The translations under genes were made by a program, and so were the position numbers. The notes below the pieces were generated by a model. It was not told where the DNA came from. It ran no database searches and saw only the letters and a program-made list of their open reading frames with translations. From the NCBI GenBank assembly GCA_021201655.1, contig JAJQEL010000052.1, positions 1 to 32,661 of the forward strand: a DNA stretch of 32,661 bases. Reading direction: 5' to 3'. Below, in pieces: positions 7,614-15,195 of this stretch (position 1 is the stretch's first letter; each line of letters begins with the position of its first letter). Source of the DNA: Erysipelotrichaceae bacterium (GTDB taxonomy: Bacteria; Bacillota_I; Bacilli_A; Erysipelotrichales; Coprobacillaceae).

Positions 7614-8406
7614 AAAACTTAATGATACCACCTTATTCACAACGACAGAGCTCGAAGTTATTCATTACATTAATCAACATATTGAAGACATACCTCATAT
7701 GACAATCGGAAAACTCGCTCAAGAAGCTTATTCTTCCAATGCCACAATTATTAGAATATGTCACAAAGTTGGATGCAAAGGTTTTGTAGATTTTAAGCAA
7801 CAACTTCTTAAAGAATTAGAATCTCAAAAATATTCAAAACAAACAATAGATTTCACTAAACCATTTTATCTTTATGATTCACCATTTGATACTATTAATC
7901 AATTATCACAATTATATAAGGAAAGTATTGATATTATTCATGCCTCACTTGACTCCAGACAATTAGATAGAATGGCTAAAACAATCATTGAATCCAATCG
8001 CTTATTTATCTATTCCATAGGTGATACGAATCTTACCGTTAGAAATTTTATGAATAAGCTACTAAAGATCAATATATATCCTATTTCGGCTACTGATAAT
8101 CATGAAGAAATATATACAAGTCAAAATGTGCAAAAGAATGATTGTGTCTTATTTGTATCTTATAGTGGTTTATCCCATCATTATCTGGAATGTGCCAATA
8201 TCATTAAACAAACACATTGTCCAATGATGCTTATAACGGCTAATACAAAAAGTCCATTAGTATCATTAGCTGATGAAATCATATTTATAGATGATAAAGA
8301 AAAAGATGAACGTATTGCGACATTTTACTCACAACTTGCATTTCAATATATATTAACGTTATTATATGCTTTAATTTATCGACGTGTAAAAAGAACTGAA
8401 CTTTAA
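7606..8406 (+). CDS. RpiR/MurR-family transcriptional regulator (second copy)
   Basis: A 266-residue protein with an HTH_6 domain (~1-75; recognition segment SSNATIIRICHKVGCKGF) and an SIS domain (~105-245; VSYSGLSHHYLEC is the phosphosugar loop). Its start overlaps the end of the MerR gene by 8 nt (ATGATTGA), and an SD (AAAGGAG) lies inside the MerR coding sequence, so it belongs to the MATE-MerR transcript. Why a sugar-phosphate sensor is cotranscribed with a drug pump is not clear. Its targets may be elsewhere. A hairpin terminator closes the operon. Confidence 0.88.
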   Translation: MIEKLNDTTLFTTTELEVIHYINQHIEDIPHMTIGKLAQEAYSSNATIIRICHKVGCKGFVDFKQQLLKELESQKYSKQTIDFTKPFYLYDSPFDTINQLSQLYKESIDIIHASLDSRQLDRMAKTIIESNRLFIYSIGDTNLTVRNFMNKLLKINIYPISATDNHEEIYTSQNVQKNDCVLFVSYSGLSHHYLECANIIKQTHCPMMLITANTKSPLVSLADEIIFIDDKEKDERIATFYSQLAFQYILTLLYALIYRRVKRTEL

Positions 8407-8419
8407 GTCTGGTTCTTTT
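8389..8419 (+). terminator. Terminator of MATE-MerR-RpiR operon
   Basis: AAAAGAAC (8389-8396) pairs with GTTCTTTT (8412-8419), with an additional ACTT/AAGT inner stem. The 3' arm supplies the T run. It overlaps the stop codon of the RpiR-type gene. Confidence 0.65.
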
Positions 8420-8525
8420 GATTAATAATAGATATATATCAAACTTTGTTTTCAAAAATTTTTTGTTTTGTTTTATTTCTTCGACATTTTTAGTACAATA
8501 AAAGTATGGAAGGGAAGTGAAACAA

Positions 8526-8918
8526 TTGATAGAGTTTCAAGAATTTAGAAATAGTGATGCTTTAACATTTGGCTTAAAAGTTGTCAACAAGATACAACAA
8601 AATCAATTAAAACCAGTACGTATTCGTGTGGTTTATGAAAATGATATTATCTTTCAGTATATGATGGATGGAAAAAAAGATGATAAATGGCTCAACAAGA
8701 AACAAAGAACAGTATTAGAAACAAAACATTCTTCATTATATGTATACGAGCATCAAGATGAATTTCAATTAGATGATAGTTATGCTATATGTGGCGGAGG
8801 CTATCCTTTAATAGTTAATGGAGAATTGAAAGGTGCTTTCATTGTTTCAGGTTTAAGACATGATGAAGATCATCAGTTAATAGTAGATGTATTAAAAGAG
8901 ATGGAGGAAGAAAGATGA
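8526..8918 (+). CDS. UPF0303 / heme-degrading-domain (DUF336, HbpS-like) protein
   Basis: This protein of about 130 residues aligns with the UPF0303/HbpS-like family: the segment DALTFGLKVVNK, the central strand block, HSSLYVYEH, CGGGYPLIV and the terminal IVSGLRHDEDHQLIVDVLKE are all present. It is shorter than the usual ~160 aa because the N-terminal helix is reduced. I prefer TTG at 8526, spaced 8 nt after GGAAG, over the GTG at 8517, which overlaps the SD. Family members have been linked to heme or cofactor binding, but the enzymatic role is poorly established. The stop overlaps the following dehydrogenase by 4 nt (ATGA), so the pair is cotranslated. Confidence 0.78.
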   Translation: MIEFQEFRNSDALTFGLKVVNKIQQNQLKPVRIRVVYENDIIFQYMMDGKKDDKWLNKKQRTVLETKHSSLYVYEHQDEFQLDDSYAICGGGYPLIVNGELKGAFIVSGLRHDEDHQLIVDVLKEMEEER

Positions 8919-9904
8919 AATTAGGGATTTTAGGCACAGGTGTAATTGTTCAGGATGTATTGTCAATGATTAATAAGATTGGGATTGAAAAAATGGTATT
9001 GTTGTCTACAAAACGTAGTGAAGATAGAGCTAAGGATTTAGTAGAACAATATCATTTAGATGGCTATTATTTAGATTATGAGGAATTATTAAATAGTGAT
9101 GTTGATACAATTTATATTGGTTTACCAAATTATTTACATTATGAATTTGGTAAAAAAGCTTTAGAACATCATAAACATGTGATTATGGAAAAACCATTTA
9201 CTGCCAATACAAGAGAACTCAATGAGTTAATAAAAATTGCTAAAGAGAATCATTTAATTATGGTAGAAGCAGTCAATATTCATCATTTACCTATCTTTAA
9301 GAAATTAAAAGAGGAAATAAATAGAGTGGGGGATATTAAGATTATTAGTTTTAATTATAGTCAGTATTCTTCTCGATATGATCGATTTAAACAAGGTATT
9401 ATTGAAAATGTGTTTGATTATCATAAAGCTGGTGGCGCTTTAATGGATTTGAATCTTTATAATTTACATGGTTTAGTAGGACTTGTTGGAAAACCTGATA
9501 AGATCAGTTATGTAGCGAATGTGGAAAGAGGTATTGATACTAGTGGTATTGTCACACTTGAATATCCTAGTTTTAAAGCTATATGTATTGGCGCTAAGGA
9601 TTGTAAGGCCCCTTTGTCTTTAACGATTCAAGGTGATTTAGGAGCTATTTGCATGAATAAGCCTTTGAATTCATTAGATACGTTTACATTTGTCGATAAT
9701 AAAGATCAAACTATTACTTTTGGTGAAAATATGAAGGAACATCGTTTGTATTATGAATTTGTAGAATTTAATCGTATTATTAATGAATTAGATTATGAAA
9801 CAGCAGAGAAAATGATGGAAACAACAAAGATTGTAAGTGAAATTATTGAAGAAGCAAGAAAGCAAGCAGGGATTATATTTGATAATGATAAAATACTAGC
9901 ATAA
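8915..9904 (+). CDS. Gfo/Idh/MocA-family NAD(P)-dependent oxidoreductase
   Basis: A protein of 329 residues. The N-terminal Rossmann fold begins with GILGTG (residues 3-8), and a second signature EKPFTANTREL contains the catalytic-site lysine typical of the family. The C-terminal alpha/beta domain (~130-329) binds substrate; the DYHKAGGALMDLNLYNLHGL segment holds the His/Asp-rich active-site region. It would oxidise or reduce a sugar, inositol or related compound. It is translationally coupled to the UPF0303 gene, and the substrate is unknown. Its end forms a bidirectional terminator with the flavodoxin gene. Confidence 0.88.
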   Translation: MKLGILGTGVIVQDVLSMINKIGIEKMVLLSTKRSEDRAKDLVEQYHLDGYYLDYEELLNSDVDTIYIGLPNYLHYEFGKKALEHHKHVIMEKPFTANTRELNELIKIAKENHLIMVEAVNIHHLPIFKKLKEEINRVGDIKIISFNYSQYSSRYDRFKQGIIENVFDYHKAGGALMDLNLYNLHGLVGLVGKPDKISYVANVERGIDTSGIVTLEYPSFKAICIGAKDCKAPLSLTIQGDLGAICMNKPLNSLDTFTFVDNKDQTITFGENMKEHRLYYEFVEFNRIINELDYETAEKMMETTKIVSEIIEEARKQAGIIFDNDKILA

Positions 9905-9916
9905 AGCTAGTATTTT
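9890..9916. terminator. Bidirectional terminator between dehydrogenase and flavodoxin genes
   Basis: An 11-bp perfect stem (AAAATACTAGC 9890-9900; GCTAGTATTTT 9906-9916) has a 5-nt loop containing the stop codon of the dehydrogenase. A-rich and T-rich flanks allow use in both directions. Confidence 0.8.
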
Positions 9917-10386
9917 AATGTTTTCACCCAATTTTGCAGTTCTATCTTAGATATGTTAGCATCTATTCTTTTGCCAGAGATAAACGTAGCGTTAGTACTT
10001 TCCTGTAATTTCTTTATAGTATTGCCTAAACCACTGCTGCCACTTGTCGCAAATACAACAATTTTCTTATCCTTTAAATCATAACTTTCCAAGAAAGTAT
10101 TAATAATAGTAGGAGCTACATACCACCAAATAGGAAATCCTAAGAATATAATCTCATATTGATCCATATTATTTACAGTATTAAATATAGCTGGTCTAAA
10201 GCTAGGATTATCTTTCATCTCATAACTACTTCTACTCTTAGAATCCTGCCAATTTAAATCTGCACTTGTATATTTTTCTTCAGGTACAATTTCAAATAAA
10301 TCACCATCAACAACTTTAACTAGTTTTTCTGCCACATTTTTGGTCGTACCAGTAGCAGAAAAATAAGCAACTAAAACTTTACTCAT
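9907..10386 (-). CDS. Flavodoxin (FMN electron carrier)
   Basis: The 159-residue length and fold match the flavodoxin_4 family. The N-terminal FMN phosphate loop is YFSATGTTKNVAEKL (8-22). The second loop around GFPIWWYVAPTIINTFLE contributes the aromatic residues that stack on the isoalloxazine ring, and the FATSGSSGLG loop follows. This is a low-potential electron shuttle or a flavodoxin-type oxidoreductase. The gene is single, with its own TTGGAC/TAAAAT promoter and an AGGAGG SD. Confidence 0.9.
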   Translation of the reverse strand: MSKVLVAYFSATGTTKNVAEKLVKVVDGDLFEIVPEEKYTSADLNWQDSKSRSSYEMKDNPSFRPAIFNTVNNMDQYEIIFLGFPIWWYVAPTIINTFLESYDLKDKKIVVFATSGSSGLGNTIKKLQESTNATFISGKRIDANISKIELQNWVKTLKY

Positions 10387-10405
10387 ATTATTACCTCCTG
10401 TTTCT

Positions 10406-10434
10406 ATTTTAGTTCTTTTTTAATGAATGTCCAA
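10406..10434 (-). promoter_or_regulatory. Sigma-A promoter of flavodoxin gene
   Basis: TTGGAC (10434-10429) and TAAAAT (10411-10406) on the minus strand are 17 bp apart. The SD (10399-10393) follows after only 6 nt. Confidence 0.55.
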
Positions 10435-10491
10435 TGCTTAATATTCATTATATATCATGCTTTAAAAGTATTATGAGAAATAAAATCTTTA

Positions 10492-10500
10492 TGTTAGAAT
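10492..10500 (+). promoter_or_regulatory. Extended -10 promoter of EIIB-ROK fusion gene
   Basis: TGT-TAGAAT at 10492-10500; the SD GAGGTG begins at 10507. No clear -35 is visible. Confidence 0.45.
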
Positions 10501-10520
10501 AAATATGAGGTGATGATACT

Positions 10521-11927
10521 ATGATGGATGAATTCTTAAATGATATTTATACAACTGTTTATAAACAATGGATTATTGGTCACAATAGTCAAAATTATAC
10601 ATTAACTCAAGTTGATGAGGATACCATTTATATTGATACAGATTACTGTCATGGTGAAGTGAGTTTTTTTAATAATAATATTATTGCTTTAAGTGTTACC
10701 AATCTTACAAATGATAATACAGAATTCTTCTTACACTTTCAGATGCAGTCAATTAATCATGCAGTGGAATTATTCAATGAAATGATTGATGTTGTAAAAA
10801 AGTTAGTAAAAAAACCACAAAGAAAAGTTTTGTTAAGTTGTACAAGTGGTTTGACTACAACCTATTTTGCAGGACAATTAAATGAAGCTGTAAACATTCT
10901 TAATTTAGATTATAGCTTTGATGCCACTCCTTATGCTGATTTATATGATAAAGGTAGAGATTATGATATCATCTTATTAGCACCGCAAATTGCTTATTTA
11001 CAACCTAAAGTACAGGAAGTCTTAAGAGATAAAATAGTTCTTCAAATACCTGCTTCTATGTTTGCAAAATATGATACAGGTGAAACTTTATCATTTATTC
11101 AAGAAGAAGAAAAGAATCATGAAGATTTTGATATACCTGAAATTAAGCCATTACTTTTAAAACGTGAGATTCATAATCAAAAGAATTTATTAGTTATATC
11201 TATCATTAGACTTCATAAATGTGTGAAAGTTGGTTATCGTATTTACTATAAAAATGAATTGATTCATGAAAATAAGGTTTGTAAACCAAATATTAATTTA
11301 CATGATATTGGCGATATAATAGGAGCAGTATTGGCTGGATATGAGATTGATTGTATAGGTATTTCTATTCCTGGAATTATAGAAAATGGGAAATCAACCT
11401 CTCCTATTGATGATTTAAATGATACAGATGTTGTTGGCTATATTGAAGATAACTGTGGTATTCAAACGTTATTGTTTAATGATACTAATGCTGCAGCGAT
11501 GGGTTATTATGCAACGCAGAATGAATATAGTACTTTATCATTATTATTTCAGCCTACCCCTGGATCACTTGGAGGTTTAGGTAGTATTTTTAATGGACAA
11601 TTGATAGAAGGGCATCATCATATTGCAGGAGAATCAAAGTACTTACCTAATAGCTTAAGTGATGAACAAGTGCATTTATCTAAAACACCTGAAGGTTCTA
11701 TTTGTGCAGCTGGTGAGGTGTTAAGAAGTGTGATAGGTGTTTTGGATCCAGAGTTAATAGTTGTTAAGTCTGATTTAATTTGTAATAGTCAGGATTTATA
11801 TGATGAATTAAAGAAAACAATTCCAGAGAAATATTTACCTAAAATTGTCATTATTAAAGATTTGAATAGTTATAGTTTACTTGGTACCATGATTTTATGT
11901 GTTCAAGAATTGTTAAAAAAAGGCTAA
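10521..11927 (+). CDS. PTS EIIB-like domain fused to a degenerate ROK-like domain; function unknown
   Basis: The 468-residue protein has three parts. Residues 1-95 are unrecognised. Residues ~100-185 look like a lactose/cellobiose-type PTS EIIB: RKVLLSCTSGLTTTYFAGQL places Cys107 where the phosphorylated cysteine belongs, and ILLAPQIAYLQPKV matches the conserved YDvillgPQv region. Residues ~222-468 resemble ROK sugar kinases: ISIPGIIENG, NDTNAAAMG (320-328, with the catalytic-type Asp321) and LIEGHHHIAGE. The ROK N-terminal ATP-loop (DxGGT), the GTG-type glycine loop and the CxCGxxGC zinc motif are missing or altered. I infer a sensor or regulator that could report PTS phosphorylation rather than an ordinary kinase. 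ATG at 10521 is used; the next codon (10524) is also ATG. Confidence 0.72.
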   Translation: MMDEFLNDIYTTVYKQWIIGHNSQNYTLTQVDEDTIYIDTDYCHGEVSFFNNNIIALSVTNLTNDNTEFFLHFQMQSINHAVELFNEMIDVVKKLVKKPQRKVLLSCTSGLTTTYFAGQLNEAVNILNLDYSFDATPYADLYDKGRDYDIILLAPQIAYLQPKVQEVLRDKIVLQIPASMFAKYDTGETLSFIQEEEKNHEDFDIPEIKPLLLKREIHNQKNLLVISIIRLHKCVKVGYRIYYKNELIHENKVCKPNINLHDIGDIIGAVLAGYEIDCIGISIPGIIENGKSTSPIDDLNDTDVVGYIEDNCGIQTLLFNDTNAAAMGYYATQNEYSTLSLLFQPTPGSLGGLGSIFNGQLIEGHHHIAGESKYLPNSLSDEQVHLSKTPEGSICAAGEVLRSVIGVLDPELIVVKSDLICNSQDLYDELKKTIPEKYLPKIVIIKDLNSYSLLGTMILCVQELLKKG

Positions 11928-11945
11928 GGGATTTCCTTAGCCTTT
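11919..11945. terminator. Bidirectional terminator between EIIB-ROK and SDR genes
   Basis: AAAGGCTAAGG (11919-11929) and CCTTAGCCTTT (11935-11945) form a perfect 11-bp stem around a 5-nt loop. The stop codon of the fusion gene is in the left arm. A-rich DNA on the left gives a T run on the minus strand. Confidence 0.8.
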
Positions 11946-12644
11946 ATATGTCCAACCATGATCATTATGATAAATCATCAACTTACTCATACCACCATCA
12001 ACATTGATATTTTCACCTGTGATAAAACCAGCTTCATCACTACATAGAAATAATACAAGTGAGGCAATATCGGCAACATTACCGACACGTTTAACAGGAT
12101 GTTGATTTTTATCTTCCACGCTTATTTCTTCGTCATCAACTAATATCCAACCAGGAGAAATACTATTCACTCTAGCTTTTCCTGCTAGTGAAATGGCTAA
12201 AGCATGAGTTAATGAAGACAATCCTCCTTTAGCTGCACTATAGCTTTCACTTTGTGGTTGTGACATACAAGCTCTGGTGGATGAAATATTGATGATACTT
12301 GCATTATCATTAAGATGATCTTTTAATAATTTCACAATCATAAATGGTGCTGTCACACCAACATTTAATGCATAATTGAATTCTTCATAACTGCATTCAT
12401 CAATACCTTTAAAAATCGGTTTTGCATTATTAATAATATAATCGACATGTCCAAAGTCAGCAATAACCTTTTGGCAAAATTCTTCTAAACATGTGATATT
12501 TCCAACATCACCAGTAAAATACTCATTTTCATTGATATCAATTACCGCAATCTTAGCTCCTTTTTCTTTAAATGTATCTACAATACATTTCCCTATGCCA
12601 TGAGCTCCACCAGTAACCACAACAACCTTGTCTTTAAAATCCAT
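11937..12644 (-). CDS. Short-chain dehydrogenase/reductase (second, glucose/3-oxoacyl reductase-like)
   Basis: A protein of 235 residues with an SDR fold: TGGAHGIG (11-18), Asp36-Asn38 after beta-2 (DIN, favouring NAD), NNAK (72-75 in place of NNAG), the active-site serine near 122 and Tyr135-x3-Lys139. The SPGW motif and a VDGG ending are typical of short SDRs. It is slightly short because the region after beta-2 is compact. It is directly downstream of an IolW-like dehydrogenase (17-nt gap) with its own AAAGGATGAT SD, so the pair is likely one operon acting on a polyol or sugar-derived ketone. Substrate unknown. Confidence 0.88.
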   Translation of the reverse strand: MDFKDKVVVVTGGAHGIGKCIVDTFKEKGAKIAVIDINENEYFTGDVGNITCLEEFCQKVIADFGHVDYIINNAKPIFKGIDECSYEEFNYALNVGVTAPFMIVKLLKDHLNDNASIINISSTRACMSQPQSESYSAAKGGLSSLTHALAISLAGKARVNSISPGWILVDDEEISVEDKNQHPVKRVGNVADIASLVLFLCSDEAGFITGENINVDGGMSKLMIYHNDHGWTYKG

Positions 12645-12661
12645 CCTATCATCCTTTCTTA

Positions 12662-13693
12662 TTATTTGAGATCTTTCACTCCATTTTCTAATATTTCCAT
12701 TTGTAATAATGTTTGATCATGGGTAATGATCTGATCTTTATGATTGACAATACATTCATAAATACCATCATATACACGACCATAATCTCCATTTACAGAT
12801 GGAACTTTTTCTTCATGATAAACATGATTATCATCATAATAAGTTAATACACCATAATGTTCAGGTTTATCTATGCCAAAATCATCATTATCAGGCATAT
12901 AAAATAATTTTAGATGTTCTTCCTGTCTATCTTTTGTTTGTTTAACAAACATCCCTTTTTTACCATATACGATAAAACTAGGCCTTTCTTTAATTCTAAA
13001 ATAACTTGATTTCACTGATACTTTTAAACTTCCATAATATAAATCCAAATCAAAATAATCATTCATTCTTCCTGTTCCTAATATCTGTTTCACATCATAA
13101 TGAATATTATCAGGTTTACCAAAATAAGAAATGACTTGATCTAAGGTATGACAACCATGACCATATAAAAATGAAAAAGCAGGATCAAAGTAATGAACAC
13201 CTTCAGGAACCTCGGGACGATAATAATCATAATGCATCTCTACTTCTAGTAAATCACCTAATACACCTGATTCAATAACCTTTTGTACTGTTAAAAAATC
13301 ACTATCATATCTTCTGTTTTGATATGAGGAACAATATAAGTTAAGACTATCCGCTAAAGCAAAAATTTCTTTTGCTTGTTCGCTTGTTTCCATAAATGGC
13401 TTTTCCACCAAACAATGTTTATGAGCATTTAATACTTTTTTTGCATACTCATAATGTAAATGATGAGTTGTACATATAACTACCATATCAATATCAGGAT
13501 CATTTAAAATATCATCAACATTTTCAGTATATTGAACACCATCAATTTTAGACCAAATATCATGTCTTACATGAATATCAAAAATACTCTTAACAATAAA
13601 CTTATCCTTTCTTTGTGTAATAAATGGTAAATGATAGCGATTAGCACTCTTACCATTGCCAATATAACCAACAACTAACTTATTATCAATCAT
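12662..13693 (-). CDS. Gfo/Idh/MocA oxidoreductase, IolW/YvaA-like (scyllo-inositol dehydrogenase-like)
   Basis: A protein of 343 residues. The Rossmann motif GYIGNGKSANRYHLPF at the N-terminus, LVEKPF, YQNRRYDSDFLTV and YGHGCHTLDQ are diagnostic of the IolW/YvaA/YdgJ branch, which includes NADP-dependent scyllo-inositol dehydrogenases. The His in the last motif and the Asp/Arg pair mark the active site. It is the first gene of a likely operon with the SDR downstream. Inositol or a related cyclitol is a reasonable substrate guess, but no other inositol genes are nearby. Confidence 0.86.
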   Translation of the reverse strand: MIDNKLVVGYIGNGKSANRYHLPFITQRKDKFIVKSIFDIHVRHDIWSKIDGVQYTENVDDILNDPDIDMVVICTTHHLHYEYAKKVLNAHKHCLVEKPFMETSEQAKEIFALADSLNLYCSSYQNRRYDSDFLTVQKVIESGVLGDLLEVEMHYDYYRPEVPEGVHYFDPAFSFLYGHGCHTLDQVISYFGKPDNIHYDVKQILGTGRMNDYFDLDLYYGSLKVSVKSSYFRIKERPSFIVYGKKGMFVKQTKDRQEEHLKLFYMPDNDDFGIDKPEHYGVLTYYDDNHVYHEEKVPSVNGDYGRVYDGIYECIVNHKDQIITHDQTLLQMEILENGVKDLK

Positions 13694-13808
13694 TTTATCT
13701 TTCCTCCTTAGCTATATTCTACTTTATATTCATTAAAAAGGAATAAATGATGACAAAGTTGGAAATAAAGTTCGCATATTGTAGATTTATAAATAGGAAT
13801 AATTAAAC

Positions 13809-14687
13809 TTAAAGTTCAATTTCACTTTGTAATGTTGTTAAAAAATACTTACTCGCTTTATTAAAGACTTGATATTTTTTCCATACAACTGATAAACTAA
13901 CTTCTAAAGATGGTTTTAATGGTTTGAAACATAAATCAGTATTGGTTGTATTAATCAGACGATCTAAACCTATCACATAACCAATACCTTCTTCGACCAT
14001 TAATGAAGCATTGTATATTAAATTATAGGTTGCTACAATATTCATTTCATTGATATCTTCATTAAGCCAAGTTGCTATATTATCACTTTGCATATCCTGT
14101 CTGGATAAAATCAATGGTTTATCTTTTAAATCATCAATGGTTATATAATCTTTAGATGCTAAAGGAGAATCTGTTCTCATTAATACACCACAAACATCCT
14201 TGTAAGGTAATTCTAAGAAATTATAATTATTCATTTTGCCAGTATTAACTAATACGCCAAAATCAATGAGACCTTTATTCAACTTATCAAGAACATCTTC
14301 TTTATAATCACTTTCAATATGAAATTTAATCAAGGGATGCTGTTTTTGCACTTGCTTGATGACTTTTGTAATAATACGCATACCTTCAGTTTCCCCACAA
14401 CCTATATAAACATCACCTGAAATATGTTGATCACTTGTCGCAATCTCCATCTCAGTCTTATCAACTAATTCAATAATCTCTTCAGCACGTTTTCTTAAAA
14501 TCATACCCTCTTCTGTTAATTCTATTTTACGTGTTCCTCTAATAAATAATATCTTTCCCAATTCATCTTCCAAATCCTTCATTTGTCTTGATAAAGTTGG
14601 TTGGGTAATATGTAAAAATTCAGCTGCGCCTGATATTGTTTCTTCTCTAGCAATCGCTAAAAAGTATTGTAATACTCTTATTTCCAT
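13809..14687 (-). CDS. LysR-family transcriptional regulator
   Basis: The 292-residue protein has an N-terminal winged HTH (residues 1-60, MEIRVLQYFLAIAREETISGAA start and TQPTLSRQMKDLEDELG recognition helix) and a periplasmic-binding-type effector domain (~88-292). ATG at 14687 is preferred because GAGGTG precedes it at the right distance. The longer form starting at 14714 would run through that SD. The gene is divergent from the DUF3237-MATE-ABM-GH1 operon. A perfect 23-bp dyad lies between them, the standard layout for LysR control of the neighbouring operon. The inducer is unknown. Confidence 0.88.
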   Translation of the reverse strand: MEIRVLQYFLAIAREETISGAAEFLHITQPTLSRQMKDLEDELGKILFIRGTRKIELTEEGMILRKRAEEIIELVDKTEMEIATSDQHISGDVYIGCGETEGMRIITKVIKQVQKQHPLIKFHIESDYKEDVLDKLNKGLIDFGVLVNTGKMNNYNFLELPYKDVCGVLMRTDSPLASKDYITIDDLKDKPLILSRQDMQSDNIATWLNEDINEMNIVATYNLIYNASLMVEEGIGYVIGLDRLINTTNTDLCFKPLKPSLEVSLSVVWKKYQVFNKASKYFLTTLQSEIEL

Positions 14688-14719
14688 GTGAGTCACCTCT
14701 TTATCATTGTACATATTTT

Positions 14720-14742
14720 TTTAAATATTTCAATTATTTAAA
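14720..14742. promoter_or_regulatory. Perfect dyad between LysR gene and its divergent operon, candidate LysR operator
   Basis: The arms TTTAAATA (14720-14727) and TATTTAAA (14735-14742) are exact reverse complements with a 7-nt centre. The site lies between a TACAAT-like -10 for the LysR gene (minus, 14711-14706) and TATAAT for the operon (14751-14756). Arms are AT-only, so chance occurrence in this DNA is possible. Confidence 0.5.
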
Positions 14743-14774
14743 AGAAGATGTATAATATTTTGGGGAGGAATTTT

Positions 14775-15194
14775 ATGACTAAGTTAATAATGACATTTCA
14801 TATTCATATTGATGATATAATGAGAATGGAAGCTGATTATACAAAAGTTACTATTATCCCATTTTCTGGTTATGTTGAATCAGATTTATTTACTGGCACT
14901 ATTGTGCCAGGAGCTGTGGATGTCCAAACAACAAATACTACAGGTGTTAGACATATGCAAGCAAAGTATATGTTTAAGGGGTATGATAAAAATCATAAAG
15001 AATGTTTTTTATATGTCGAAAATAATGGTTATTTTGAAAAGAATCATCATCCGTCATCTTTTGAAGCTTGTCCAAAGTTTATGAGTGATAATAAAGAATT
15101 ACATCAATATTTATCACAAAACCGTTTTAAAGCAGAAGGATGTAATACAAAGGATGAATTATTAATAAAGATATATGATGTTATAGGAGAGTAG
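14775..15194 (+). CDS. DUF3237-family protein
   Basis: A protein of 139 residues starting at ATG 14775 after a strong SD (GGGGAGG, 14762-14768). The order of motifs IPFSGYVESDLFTGTIVPGAVDVQ, MQAKYMFKG and FLYVENNGYF follows DUF3237, a small beta-barrel-like family without an established reaction; some members sit beside genes for aromatic or drug metabolism. No signal peptide is visible. The gene ends one base before the next MATE pump gene, so the two are cotranscribed. The function is unknown. Confidence 0.7.
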   Translation: MTKLIMTFHIHIDDIMRMEADYTKVTIIPFSGYVESDLFTGTIVPGAVDVQTTNTTGVRHMQAKYMFKGYDKNHKECFLYVENNGYFEKNHHPSSFEACPKFMSDNKELHQYLSQNRFKAEGCNTKDELLIKIYDVIGE

Positions 15195-15195
15195 T

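Noticed and set aside
8440-8480. Possible RpiR-type operator near the second RpiR gene
   Set aside because: Contains TTTTCA half-sites in T-rich DNA but no paired arm at the 5-6 nt spacing seen at the other two RpiR loci.
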